A stretch of DNA of 64,000 nucleotides. It comes from Planococcus citri. Taxonomy: Eukaryota > Arthropoda > Insecta > Hemiptera > Pseudococcidae. This document shows, in pieces, positions 48,275-58,239 of this stretch. How positions within the stretch are numbered: position 1 is the first letter of the stretch; every line of letters starts with the position of its first letter. Under the pieces are notes generated by a model. It was not told the origin of the DNA, searched no databases, and saw only the letters and a list, made by a program, of their open reading frames with translations. The position numbers were made by a program, and so were the translations under genes. The DNA is taken from assembly GCF_950023065.1 (NCBI RefSeq), contig NC_088677.1, positions 71,201,469-71,265,468 of the forward strand. Reading direction: 5' to 3'.

Positions 48275-50095
48275 TAATAATAGAACCTGAAACTTGAGTA
48301 CTTACACTTTATTGGTAGGAAATTCATGTTCCACAATCTAGTCTCTCTTCATTTTTTTCATGGAGCTCTCAGTTCGCCTCCCCTCCTAAAAAAGATTACA
48401 GACAAATGCAGCTTCAAGTTACGTAATTAGAGTTCGCAAATTATTCACCCTCCTTCTCCGGTTCAACAATCTGTGGCTGTGACATTTTCTTGAATTTTAT
48501 TTAAGTAACAAAACTGCATAAAAACTTCTGAATTAACTTTTTCTTTTGCAAATTTTTTATAATTCAATTTTCATGTTTTTTTTTTGCTGCATGAATAGGT
48601 AGGTACTTATTATTCATTAAAAATTTTTCATTTTTGTTACGTATTTCGATGTTTATTGCATTTAAAACTTTTTACTTCGGAGAAAAAAAATAGCAAAATT
48701 CATAACTCTCCTCCTAACGAGAAAATGCTGTAGGATTTTTTTTTCCTTTTATGCATAATTATTCGTTATAATTTTTTTGCACTCCTATGTCCAAAATTTG
48801 TCTGTATAATTGCAAAAAAAATTACCTCAGGGTCATAAATATGAGGTTAAAGAATGCATAATGTCTCGCAAACGACTATGACGACGATGGTAAATAGATG
48901 GAAAATTAAAGTGAATTTTATGCAATTATTTTTCTTTCCATCTGGACTGCATTTTTACCGAGAAATAATATTGCAAAAAAAAAAACTCTCCGGGTCCGTA
49001 ATCCGAATTAATTTTTATTTTTACTTATCCTTGAAAGTATATTGAACGTAAACCGCTTCACGAAGGAACCAATTTACTTGCGGATTTTTCACGACTGGGC
49101 CATGTGCTTGTTCTCCTCCGAACCGATTGTCACCTTGTCAACCAGCTGATGACAGATGAATCTATTGGCACGAGTATAACAGCGTTTTGAATCTATTAAT
49201 CTTTTCGGTTATTTTTTTTCCTCTCGCATACATAGTTGGATTTTTTTTTGGCTGTTCAAAGAAATACGAGTAATAGGTAATTCTAATCAACCTCAGCAAC
49301 CAGACCATTAAAGAAATGGCCAGCTAGAAAAAATTACTTTACATTTTACAAAATGTGTATGCTGAATTTAATTATACTACAGGTAGGTATAGAACGTATG
49401 TATAAAAGGTACCTACTGTAATCGCATTCTACCGTATATACGTACTCGGATAATGTAAACGATTTAATTATATTTAGCCAAAAACCAAAATATCGTAATA
49501 TTAGGTACTAATTGGCTCCGAAATGTTTTCGTCACGCGGGTAGATAGCTGATATACAAGATGTAGAGAATAAAAAGATGGAAAAATAAGCGTTTTAATTG
49601 TATGTATGGTATAATGTTGCGGAATGTGTACCTATTTTGTGTCTGTGTGGTATGTATTTACGTAATTTGCAAAAAATGATGAAGATGGAAATGTGGTTTT
49701 GATGTGGAAAACACCTTTTCATTAAATTGTATATGGTTTAGGTATCTGTTATATTTTTATTGCATACGGTCTGCCCGTTAAATTGGTGGTGGAAATTGGA
49801 TTCGGGCATGAACTTTCTGGTGCAAGGTTATTTTCAGCGAATTAAAAATATAGGTATTTGTACTCTGGCAAGGAGAAACCAGGGTAGAGACTTGGTCGAG
49901 AAATATCGAATACGTGCAGGCCAGATTGCGATCTGTAGGATGATATTTGAAGAGGTCTTGATTTACCTACTTACGTCATCCAGCTAACTACTCGTAGTTA
50001 TTTTTTTCGAGCTATTTACCAACGAGCACTCCCAAAACATATTCCACGCTACTCGATATTGTCTAGAATAAAAGCTTTTGATTTAAGTAATTAGG
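48275..50095. other. Apparently single-copy non-coding block
   Basis: Unique-type sequence with GGTAGGTAC words at about 48599 and 49383. The 75-codon plus frame at 49760-49987 has no recognised motif. No gene is supported. Confidence 0.4.
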
Positions 50096-50099
50096 TAGG

Positions 50100-50640
50100 G
50101 GCCAAAAATTGGAATTATTTTCACAGTTCCACTGTTCCGGTCAAAAAAACGAGACTTTTGAACAATTTTTTGAAAAGAGTGAGACTTTAGTAGAATTTTC
50201 TGAAAAAATATGACAATTCTAAGTCGTTTTGCTAACATGCAAAAATTTTTATCATTTTCGAAAAAGCGAGAATTTCTGACAAAAAGCAATACTTTGACAA
50301 AATTTTAGCAAAAAGAAAGGCTTTTTGGCAATTTGCCGCACAATCCCAAACTTTTGGACAATTTTTTCTAAAAAAAAGAGACTTTTTAGAATTTTTGGGA
50401 AAAAATGAAGTTTATTAGAAACTTTGCTGGAATGAGCGAGGATTTTTGGAAAGTTTCGGTAAATGGCAAGACTTTGACAACTTTATCAAAAAGACCAGCC
50501 TTGAACATTTTTTCGAAAAAAAAATTTAGAATATTTCGAAAAAGTACATTTTTTAGGAATGGAATTACTTATTGAGAAAAATTCAAACTTCACTGGGTAA
50601 TTTTTTTTGAAAATTTCAACTTTCAAAAATTTTCTCAAGC
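50100..50640. repeat. Degenerate GAGACTTTTGAACAATTTTT repeat zone
   Basis: Words GAGACTTT, ACAATTTTTTG and GAAAAA recur every 45-60 bases (about 50151, 50179, 50345, 50378, 50466), leading directly into the 30-bp array. Old tandem DNA. Confidence 0.55.
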
Positions 50641-52012
50641 AGTGTCTGTCACAAACACTGATTTGAAACAGTGTCTGTTACTACCACTGGTTTCAAACAG
50701 TGTCTGTCACAAACACTAGTTTTAAACAGTGTCGGTCACAAACACTGGTTTTTGTCACTACCACTGATTTTAAACTGTGTTTGTCACTACCACTGATTTC
50801 GAACAGTGGCTGTCACTACCACTTGTTTTAAACAGTGTCTGTCACTACCACTGGTTTTAAACAGTGTCTGTCACTACCACTGGTTTTCAGAAATCTGTTC
50901 GTCACTACCACTGGTTTGAAACAGTGTCTTTCACTACCTTTGGTTTCAAACAGTGTCTTTCACTACCACTGATTTTAAACAGTGTTTGTCACAAACACTG
51001 ATTTGAAACAGTGTCTGTTACTACCACTGGTTTCAAACGGTGTCTGTCACTACCACTGATTTTAAACAGTGTCTGTCACTACCACTGGTTTTAAACAGTG
51101 TCTGTTACTACAACTGATTTCAAACAGTGTTTGTCACTACCACTGATTTTGAACATTGGCTGTCACTACCACTGGTTTTAAAAAGTGTCTGTTACTACCA
51201 CTGATTTCAAACGGTGTCTGTCACTACCACTGATTTTGAACATTGGCTGTCACTACCACTGGTTTTAAACTGTGTCTGTCACTACCACTGGTTTTAAACA
51301 GTGTCTGTCACTACCACTGGTTTTAAACAGTGTCTGTCACAAACACTAGTTTTAAACAGTGTCGGTCACAAACACTGGTTTTTGTCACTACCACTGATTT
51401 TAAACTGTGTTTGTCACTACCACTGATTTCGAACAGTGTCTGTCACTACCACTGGTTTTCAGAAATGTGTTTGTCACTACCACTGGTTTGAAACAGTGTC
51501 TGTCACTACCTTTGGTTTCAAACAGTGTCTTTCACTACCACTGATTTTAAGCAGTGTTTGTCACTACCACTGATTTTGAACATTGGCTGTCACTACCACT
51601 GGTTTTAAAAGTGTCTGTTACTACCACTGATTTCAAACGGTGTCTGTCACTACAATTGGTTTTAAACAGTGTCTGTTACTACCACTGATTTCAAACAGTG
51701 TTTGTCACTACCACTGATTTTGAACATTGGTTGTCACTACCACTGGTTTCAAACTGTGTCTGTCACTACCACTGGTTTTAAACAGTGTCTGTCACTACCA
51801 CTGATTTTAAACAGTGTCTGTCACTACCCTTGGTTTTCAGAAATGTGTTTGTCACTACCACTGATTTTGAACAGTGGCTGTCACTACCACTGGTTTCAAA
51901 CAGTGTCTGTCACTACCGCTGATTTTGAACAGTGTCTGTCACTACCACTGATTTTAAACAGTGGTTGTTACTACCACTGGTTTTAAACAAAGTCTGTCAC
52001 TACCCTTGGTTT
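50641..52012 (+). repeat. 30-bp CAGTG...CACTG tandem array (array E)
   Basis: About 45 units of 30 bases: AACAGTGTCTGTCACTACCA followed by CTGGTTTTAA, with TTTC, GATTT and GGCTG variants. Each unit contains CAGTG and its inverse CACTG about ten bases apart, so single strands can form a small hairpin per unit. Variant units (ACTAGTTTT, GTCGGTCACAAACACTGG, TTTCAGAAAT, CTACCTTTGG) recur in the same order 630 bases apart (50711 and 51341), a higher-order duplication of 21 units. Because 30 is divisible by three, a frame stays open at 51669-51986, but it is not coding-like. Confidence 0.95.
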
Positions 52013-52356
52013 CTGGGTCATGTTGGACTTTCCAAAATCCGCAAGAAATTAAAAAATGCACTTCGACACCAAAATTTTCCCTAAAAATGTAAGTAGGTGC
52101 CTATTTTTGCAAGCTTTTTCAAGTTAGCCTCGTTACGTTCAAAAATTTTTCTTTCCATTGAGAATTTATTAAGATATCTCCCAAGTCAGAATGTGCATGT
52201 GGTTCTTTGTTGTGCTTCTTCTTGTTCTATTATCAGAAAACATGCGAATTGTGAACAGAATATCGAAGAAGCAAAAATTACCCAAAACTTCGAGGGCAGT
52301 CGATGAATGATTCATGACAAGTGCAAAATTGACACCTTTGAGAGCAATTCTTGCCT

Positions 52357-52686
52357 ATGGAGCCAGACAGGCTGAACTGCCTACTGAGCGAACGTTCCAT
52401 GATCACGATGATTGATGTCTTTAAGTTCCTAATGAAATGTTTCGTCGTTTTTCTGGTCGCTTACTGGTTCGTCAACCTAACCTGGCATTCAGCACATTTA
52501 TTTTCATCTCGGACAAAATGTCAGAAAAAAATACCTCACGAAAAAACACCATTTCAACCAGATATATACCTATTTTATGCTCCTTCGACTAAGATTGAAA
52601 TATTAACCCTTCCGTCGACTGTGCCCGATCTCAGCACGTATTCCGATTTCCACACAATTACCCACGGTATCTGTTTCAGAAGCTAA
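52357..52686 (+). CDS. Possible small single-pass membrane protein or exon
   Basis: An ATG-initiated frame of 109 codons. The first 43 codons have many C/G-ending third positions (GAG, GAC, CTG, AAC, TGC, AGC, TCC, ATC, GTC, TTC), then a hydrophobic segment at about residues 24-41 (FLMKCFVVFLVAYWFV) could span a membrane, followed by a Lys/Pro-rich and Ser/Thr-rich tail. No family is recognised. It lies 1.2 kb upstream of the convincing exon at 53864 on the same strand, so it could be another exon of that gene, a separate small gene, or chance. The TTTCAG at 52675-52680 near the stop could instead be an acceptor. Confidence 0.3.
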   Translation: MEPDRLNCLLSERSMITMIDVFKFLMKCFVVFLVAYWFVNLTWHSAHLFSSRTKCQKKIPHEKTPFQPDIYLFYAPSTKIEILTLPSTVPDLSTYSDFHTITHGICFRS

Positions 52687-53332
52687 TATAATATGTTGGA
52701 CGGTATGGACAAAAAATAAACAGCGTCGAGCTGGAAGTGGAAGAGCTGTTAATTTGCATAGAGACAACACACCGGGTTCGCTTGATAGTATGAGTTAAAA
52801 CATACGCCAACCAACGGTATACCTTTGGCCAAGACCCCCTACTAATCGTCAGTCGTCACTGAAGCATATAGCGTGAAAAACAATAAAGCCGGCTGGCAAA
52901 GAGCAAAGCAGCTCATCCTCGAGTTGCGGTGATCAATACGGCACACGTATCTATACTGGCCCTCGGTCATAAATATCCTATCTCTTAATACTATACCTTA
53001 TGCAATGCATATCATTCTGTCGTACACGAAATCATTTTATCCAAGACACAAGACACACCGGTGCAGGGTGTAATGTTCTAGTCTCGCGATCATTGGGGAA
53101 GAAAATAGGGAAAAAACACCAACAACTATTGGTTCGTCTCAGCGTGAAATAACAGCTCGCAAATCACACTTGTTGCTGAGTGATTCCAATTCAACCCTTG
53201 GCTTTTTCCACACCTCGATTTCTTCGTTGCTGTTTTTTCCCTTCGTTTGGAATTCTTTCGTTTTTTTTTTTTTGAAGGGTTGTTTTGATATTTATCGTGA
53301 AAGTTGTAATTTTTATTGGAATTGTTCTCTAG

Positions 53333-53350
53333 GACGATGTCCTGTGCAAA
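53333..53350 (+). other. Possible 18-nt micro-exon
   Basis: TTGTTCTCTAG ends at 53332 and GTGAGT begins at 53351, a good acceptor and a strong donor enclosing 18 bases (six codons). It lies 510 bases upstream of the convincing terminal exon on the same strand. Splice-like matches of this quality arise by chance in AT-rich DNA, so this is only a candidate. Confidence 0.15.
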
Positions 53351-53863
53351 GTGAGTTGACTGCTGGGTAACAATTCGATGGAATCCATGATCTTATGGTA
53401 CGATTGCCCAATTTGGATCCGATTCGATTCGTTTCATTCGAACGGACGAGTACCAACGTAATTAAACACGATCGGAACTCCTTTACGACTTTTAAACGAT
53501 TTTTTATTTGCTTCGAACGAACGACTACTTTTTTAATATTCTGTAGTAAAAATGTATCATTGGCGGGTTAATTGAAGACTCGTTGGATCGTAAAATGCTT
53601 GATTTACATTGTCTTCTTTTGGTCGTAAGTTTATACGAGACTACTGATAGCTTTATTACTGTCGTACCGATTTCCCATTAGTCTAAATAATTCACACCCT
53701 TTTACACGTTATCTAACTTCTTATCTGTATAGGACGTCTTCCTCCTGATCCTTGGTCTATCTCTATAAATCTAATACCGAAGATACTAATCTCTGCTTCT
53801 GCATACGAATTGATTCTTATCTTTAGCCGAATATATACGTTGATTTTGTGTATATTTTCTCAG

Positions 53864-54049
53864 ATTCTCGAAATCCTACGCACTTTCTTCGTCCAGCATC
53901 TCTTTGACATCTTACGAAGACAAGACAACTCTTCAGCTCCAATGTCTAATCAGACGAAAGGAATCAACAACTGTGGCAATAGTGTTCCTGCCTCTTCCAG
54001 CGGCAAGTCCGACTCCGAAGTCCGAATGCCGATTTTCATCACCATTTAA
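53864..54049 (+). CDS. Terminal coding exon of an unrecognised protein
   Basis: TATATTTTCTCAG ends at 53863, a strong pyrimidine-rich splice acceptor, with a TACTAAT branch-point-like word about 75 bases upstream. The exon reads 61 codons then TAA. About 33 of 61 codons end in G or C, well above the AT-rich surroundings, and the peptide is complex: a hydrophobic/basic start (ILEILRTFFVQHLFDILRRQ), a Ser/Asn-rich middle (residues 21-50), and the C-terminus SEVRMPIFITI. The final I-T-I fits a class II PDZ-ligand pattern, which is inference only. AATAAA signals follow at 54178 and 54342. The acceptor phase assumed here (exon starting with ATT) keeps the frame. I do not recognise the family, and preceding exons are probably upstream or outside the window. 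Confidence 0.6.
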   Translation: MLEILRTFFVQHLFDILRRQDNSSAPMSNQTKGINNCGNSVPASSSGKSDSEVRMPIFITI

Positions 54050-54177
54050 AACTTAACGACTGCAGCGCATATTAAAAAAATGTTAATTAATCGAAAATAT
54101 TTCGCGGTATGCTTTCACACGGTTCATCTTTTCATTCATTTATTAAGGGGCAAAACATCATTTATCTTTATTACACG

Positions 54178-54183
54178 AATAAA
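54178..54183 (+). promoter_or_regulatory. Polyadenylation signal AATAAA (proximal)
   Basis: AATAAA 129 bases after the stop codon of the exon ending at 54049. No clearly GT-rich element follows, so the distal signal at 54342 may be the one used. Confidence 0.4.
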
Positions 54184-54341
54184 TTAACATAGATTCGATT
54201 TTTTTCTTCTCGCGACTTGTACACATTATAAGAAGAAAATAGTATTTTATATTCGAATTAATATACTACAAAACATCTCGTAATATACGTTAATCTATTC
54301 TACATTATTAAACTCAATGTATCGCGACCAATACATACGAT

Positions 54342-54347
54342 AATAAA
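54342..54347 (+). promoter_or_regulatory. Polyadenylation signal AATAAA (distal)
   Basis: AATAAA followed 40-75 bases later by GT-rich sequence (ATAGGTGTTGG at 54387 and CTGTGTGTATAA at 54410), the usual layout of a cleavage site. It would give a 3' UTR of about 310-330 bases for the terminal exon. Confidence 0.45.
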
Positions 54348-54448
54348 AGAAATACAAAAATTTTACGACTTTTATTTGGAATGGTCATAGGTGTTGGATT
54401 ATCACACACTGTGTGTATAATACATTGATTTTCTTCCTTCTTTCTCGT

Positions 54449-54452
<4 letters not shown>

Positions 54453-54482
<30 letters not shown>
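54453..54482. repeat. Poly-T tract (30 T)
   Basis: Long homopolymer downstream of the predicted 3' end of the exon. It could be a reversed poly(A) tail or slippage. No retroposon body was recognised beside it. Confidence 0.9.
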
Positions 54483-54484
<2 letters not shown>

Positions 54485-54489
54485 TAGTG

Positions 54490-56355
54490 AGATGAGAAAA
54501 TACAAGATTCGATTTTTTATTCTTCATTTTATATAATATTATGTATCTATTCTTTGCTGACTGTTTTTATTAGTTTTACGACTTACACAATGTTAATGAC
54601 AATCGCTCAAAATAGAGCCGCCGTTGTCGCCGCTGCTGCGGCTAATTCGTTTTTAAAAGCGCTTAATCCTCCTACCTTTTCCAGCATGAACGTGTTTGAT
54701 TTACGATCTACCTGATTCTATTAGCGCCTAAGTTGAGAGTGCGAGTGAGGAGCTACTACAACGAGGCGCCGAAATTAAATGTATCAGGCGACGATATTAA
54801 AATGTCGAATAAGTTTTATTACGATAAGTGATTAGATGGGGTAGGGGGAGGGGGGATGGCGTCATTGATATGGAGAGTTTGGAAAAGGCTGCCTGTGTTT
54901 GTGAAATTATTGTGGTAAATTGAATTGATTTTTATACTGGTCTTGGTTTGTGTTTCAAATGAATGAATTCGGAGGGCGATCTCACTTCTCCTTTTTCCGG
55001 TCAAAAAATGTGTATTTACTCGACTTTTCAACAGTTTTAATGATTTTGTGGCATCGCTACAGTCCTTCCATTTGATCTCAAGAGGTTGAAAATTGGCAAA
55101 CAGAAACAAGAAGCTTTAGATGTGTTTTTTTGGTAGTGTCGAGTTTTCAGCCCCTTCATCACCCATTTGGAGCAACGAAAAAAATAGGTTTTTGCGGTTT
55201 TTTTTTCACAATCTGTGAGTTTTTGTTACCACTGGAACCTCCCCAAATTGACCTAGGAGACTGAAATTTGGCTTGTACGCTCAGAAACCACTCTATGGAT
55301 GGACCTTTAGGGACTCTATTTATTCGAGGATTTTGATTGATGTTCTATGCTCTTAATAAATTACGTTCATCACTTTGATATGAATTCCAGAAATTCCAGA
55401 AGAATGTCTTCACTTTGACTAATTTTCTGACGAGTTTTCAGATGATTTTCCACCTTTCAACTTTTCTGTAGAATTTTTTATTTAGTTTTCCACTTTGAAT
55501 AATTGATTTTTATATGACTTCAAGGCAATTCGAGAGCTGTGTGAAATTTTTGTTTTTTTAATAGATTTCTAGATCCTACAAGGGGAACCCCCCCTTCCTA
55601 GTGAAAAAAACACGAAATTATCATCAAAAACCGAGTTTTTCAAATTTTCCACTGTCATGTACATATAAGCATAAAGCAACCAGATGAGTAAAAAATTCGG
55701 TTTCTGATGATAATTCCTGATCAGGCCGATGGCAGTAGGTATATGTACATAGTCGATCAGATGTCAAGCATAGACCATTCGACCATTTCAGCTGCTCGTG
55801 TAGTGGGGAGAAACGGTCATTTTTCAAATTCACATAATAACATGAGTAAAAACAGAGAAAATTCTGTTTTCTGACCGGATGGCCGGATCCGGCCCATGAT
55901 GGTATGAGTCAATCAGGTATCTAGAACACTGCCTTTGGCCAAAATCTGAGCTCTTAAAGTTGATACGCTGGAGAGATAGAGTCACCTGCGTGTAAACAAA
56001 ACTTTCAAACGTTCGCCAAAAATCAAAAAATCAACTTGAGCAGCTGAAAATTGAGAGATGGAGGTTTTTTGAGGTCCTCTTTCCACCAGTCTGTAAGTTT
56101 CATTCCAATCTGAGATTATCATGTTGGAAGGGGGGGGATTCCCTTGTTGGAATAATTTTTTATAATTTTGAATTGGGCCCTATCAGTCTTAGCAAAGAGT
56201 CATTATAAGTGGCATTTCAGAGCTATTTTCAGATGAATTTGCCAGTTTAAAATCAATTTCTGATCTATAGGCGATTTCGAATGATTTTTCAGACAATTCA
56301 AAATAATTATTCATCAAGAATATTGGCACCATTTTTGAATTTTGCCCCCGTTATT
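54490..56355. other. Non-coding block with faint repeat traces
   Basis: 54.6-54.8 kb is relatively GC-rich (CCGCCGTTGTCGCCGCTGCT at 54618-54637). Around 55225-55300 the words TTGACCTAGGAGACTGAAAT and GGCTTGTACG resemble the FB-family arm. ACAAGGGGAACCCCCCCTTC at about 55577 and its inverse near 56128-56150 form a loose 20-base inverted pair about 570 bases apart. No supported gene. Confidence 0.4.
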
Positions 56356-56359
56356 TCGA

Positions 56360-58117
56360 AACCGTACAAAGATAGATTGAAAGAGCAGGCAAAAAATCAA
56401 TCACCTGTCAAAATTTCAAGAGCTAAAAGTGGCTTTTTCAATTTTTGGTAAATTTTTAAAAATCAGTCCAAAAATGAGGAAAAAAATCAAAATTTTACGA
56501 AATTGATCTAGAAAGCTTAAATTTGGGATATATCCTACTTTCAACCTGACAAATCGATTGGAAACTGTTTCAAACCGTTTTGAGCAGTTCTGGAGCCTCC
56601 AGCAAATTTTTGAAACTTGAAATTCCCACAAAATTTCATCAAATGGGAGTTGGAAAGCCGAAATTCATTCTGCAAACTAATTTCAATACGCTACGAAGTC
56701 GACCGCAGGCGGATTTCAGGTCGTTTTGGAGCCTCCAGCGACTTTTTGAAAATTACTGAAGCCTCAAGCAGATTTTTGAAACTTGAATTTTTTTTTTTTA
56801 TTTAACAAGGTTTATTACAATCTTAAGGAGACCTTAAATAAGTAATATTTCTGATTTTAAACATGTTACAAAATTTCATCACTTGGAGTTGGAAAGCCAA
56901 AATTCATTCTGAAAACTAATTTCAATACGCTACGAAGTCGACTGCAGGTGGATTTCAAGTCGTTTTGGAGCCTCCAGTTCACATAGAGTTGAAAAACAGA
57001 AATTTACTCTGCACAGTACGTGCCAAAGTTAATTCGAACAGATTTTATGGCATTTTTTAAAACACTGAATTTTTCAAATAGCGTAGAAGGCTCCAAAATG
57101 GATTGAAACTGCCTGCAATCCATTTCGGAATAATGCCAAAAATAGGGTGTCAACTGAATTTCATCTTTTTACCTCACTTTTTATATTTTCAAATTAGTAA
57201 GTAGGTATGAATAAATCGATGCACAGAAATATGTTTCGAACAGGATCAGACCGATATTTAAAAAGACAGCGAGTAGTCACTTTATCGGTAATGAAGGTCA
57301 TTAACAAGCACCTTGAGATTATTTAAGCAGGTTTTATGGCGTTTTTTGGAAATTTGAAATTTCCAAAAAGTAGCCGGAAGCTTCAAAACCACTTGAAACC
57401 ACCTGCAAGCTGCAGTCGACTTCATATCGTATTGAAATTAGTTTGCGAAATAAATTTTAGCTTTCTAACTCCATTTGATAAAACGTTATGAAAATTTCAA
57501 ATTTCAAAAATCTGCTGGAGACTCCAGTAATTTTCAACAAGTCGCTGGAGGCTCCAAAACGACTTGAAATCCACATGCAGTCGACTTTGTAGCGTATTGA
57601 AATTAGTTTTCAGAACGAATTTCGGCTTTCAAACTCTATGTGATGAAATTTTGTGAAAATTTCTGGTTTCAAAAATTTGATGGAGGCTCCAGAACTACTC
57701 AAAACGGTTTGAAACAGTTTCCAATCGATTTGGCAGGTCGAAAATAAGACATATCCCAAATTTCAGCGTTCTAGGTCAATTTGATAAAATTTTGATTCTT
57801 ACCCTCATTTCACCAAAAATCGAAAAAACCACTTTGGCACTTGAAATTTTGACAGGTGATGAATTTTTGTCCGCTTTTTCAATCTACCTTTGTACGGTTT
57901 GAATAATTGCGTGCAAGTCCTATGTTGGAACGCAAAATCTGTGATTTCGGCTGACCTGTCAATCAAAATGGCGGCCATTCTGTAAGTAGGGCTACTTTTT
58001 TTTAGGACAAGGGCTAGAAATGTTCCTTAGGACTCCCTCTTCAAGAAAAAAGTTGTCCCGGAGGACCGACCGGGGGATTGGGGGGGGGGTGCAGTACATT
58101 CTTATGTGGGCCCCTCG
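56360..58117. mobile_element. Modular foldback element FB-2
   Basis: Related to FB-1 (37329-38700). The left arm at 56365-56780 is inverted in the right arm (about 57510-57900), again giving the MWEFQVSKICWRLQN-type translation on the minus strand. The right end continues through GACAGGTCAGCC-complement sequence to CTTATGTGGGCCCCTCG at 58101-58117, the inverse counterpart of FB-1's left end GGGGAGCCCACTTAAG. Here the left terminus is missing, the mirror image of FB-1. Internal ~140-base modules (GGAGCCTCCAGC, AATTTCAATACGCTACGAAG) repeat in both orientations. A retroposon fragment interrupts it at 56788-56867. Confidence 0.85.
56788..56867 (-). mobile_element. Poly(A)-tailed retroposon 3' fragment
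   Basis: About 80 bases that interrupt the FB module where other copies read straight from CTTGAAATTCCC to ACAAAATTTCATC. On the minus strand the insert ends TTGTAATAAACCTTGTTAAA followed by a 12-base A run, i.e. an AATAAA-bearing 3' end with a poly(A) tail. This is the signature of a 5'-truncated LINE, SINE or retrocopied transcript. A few bases of the module were lost at the site and no clear target duplication is visible. Confidence 0.65.
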
Positions 58118-58172
58118 ACAATCCTGCGATTTGAAAAAATGAAAATGAATAGAAATATTCAAGATGGAAGGC

Positions 58173-58238
58173 TGAGATTGGTCTCATTCAACTCCGTATG
58201 ATGTCTGAGATTGGTCTCATTCAACTCCGTATGATGTC
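58173..58238 (+). repeat. Exact 33-bp tandem duplication
   Basis: Two identical adjacent copies (58173-58205 and 58206-58238) starting TGAGATTGGTCTCATTCAAC. Perfect identity indicates a recent event, just beyond the right end of FB-2. The unit contains the small inverted word GAGATTGGTCTC. Confidence 0.97.
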
Positions 58239-58239
58239 T

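Noticed and set aside
51669..51986. 105-codon repetitive protein in array E
   Set aside because: The 30-bp period keeps the frame open by arithmetic; indels in neighbouring units break it and there is no gene context.
55577..56150. 570-bp element defined by an ACAAGGG/CCCTTGT inverted pair
   Set aside because: Only about 20 G/C-run-rich bases match and neither flank extends the similarity.
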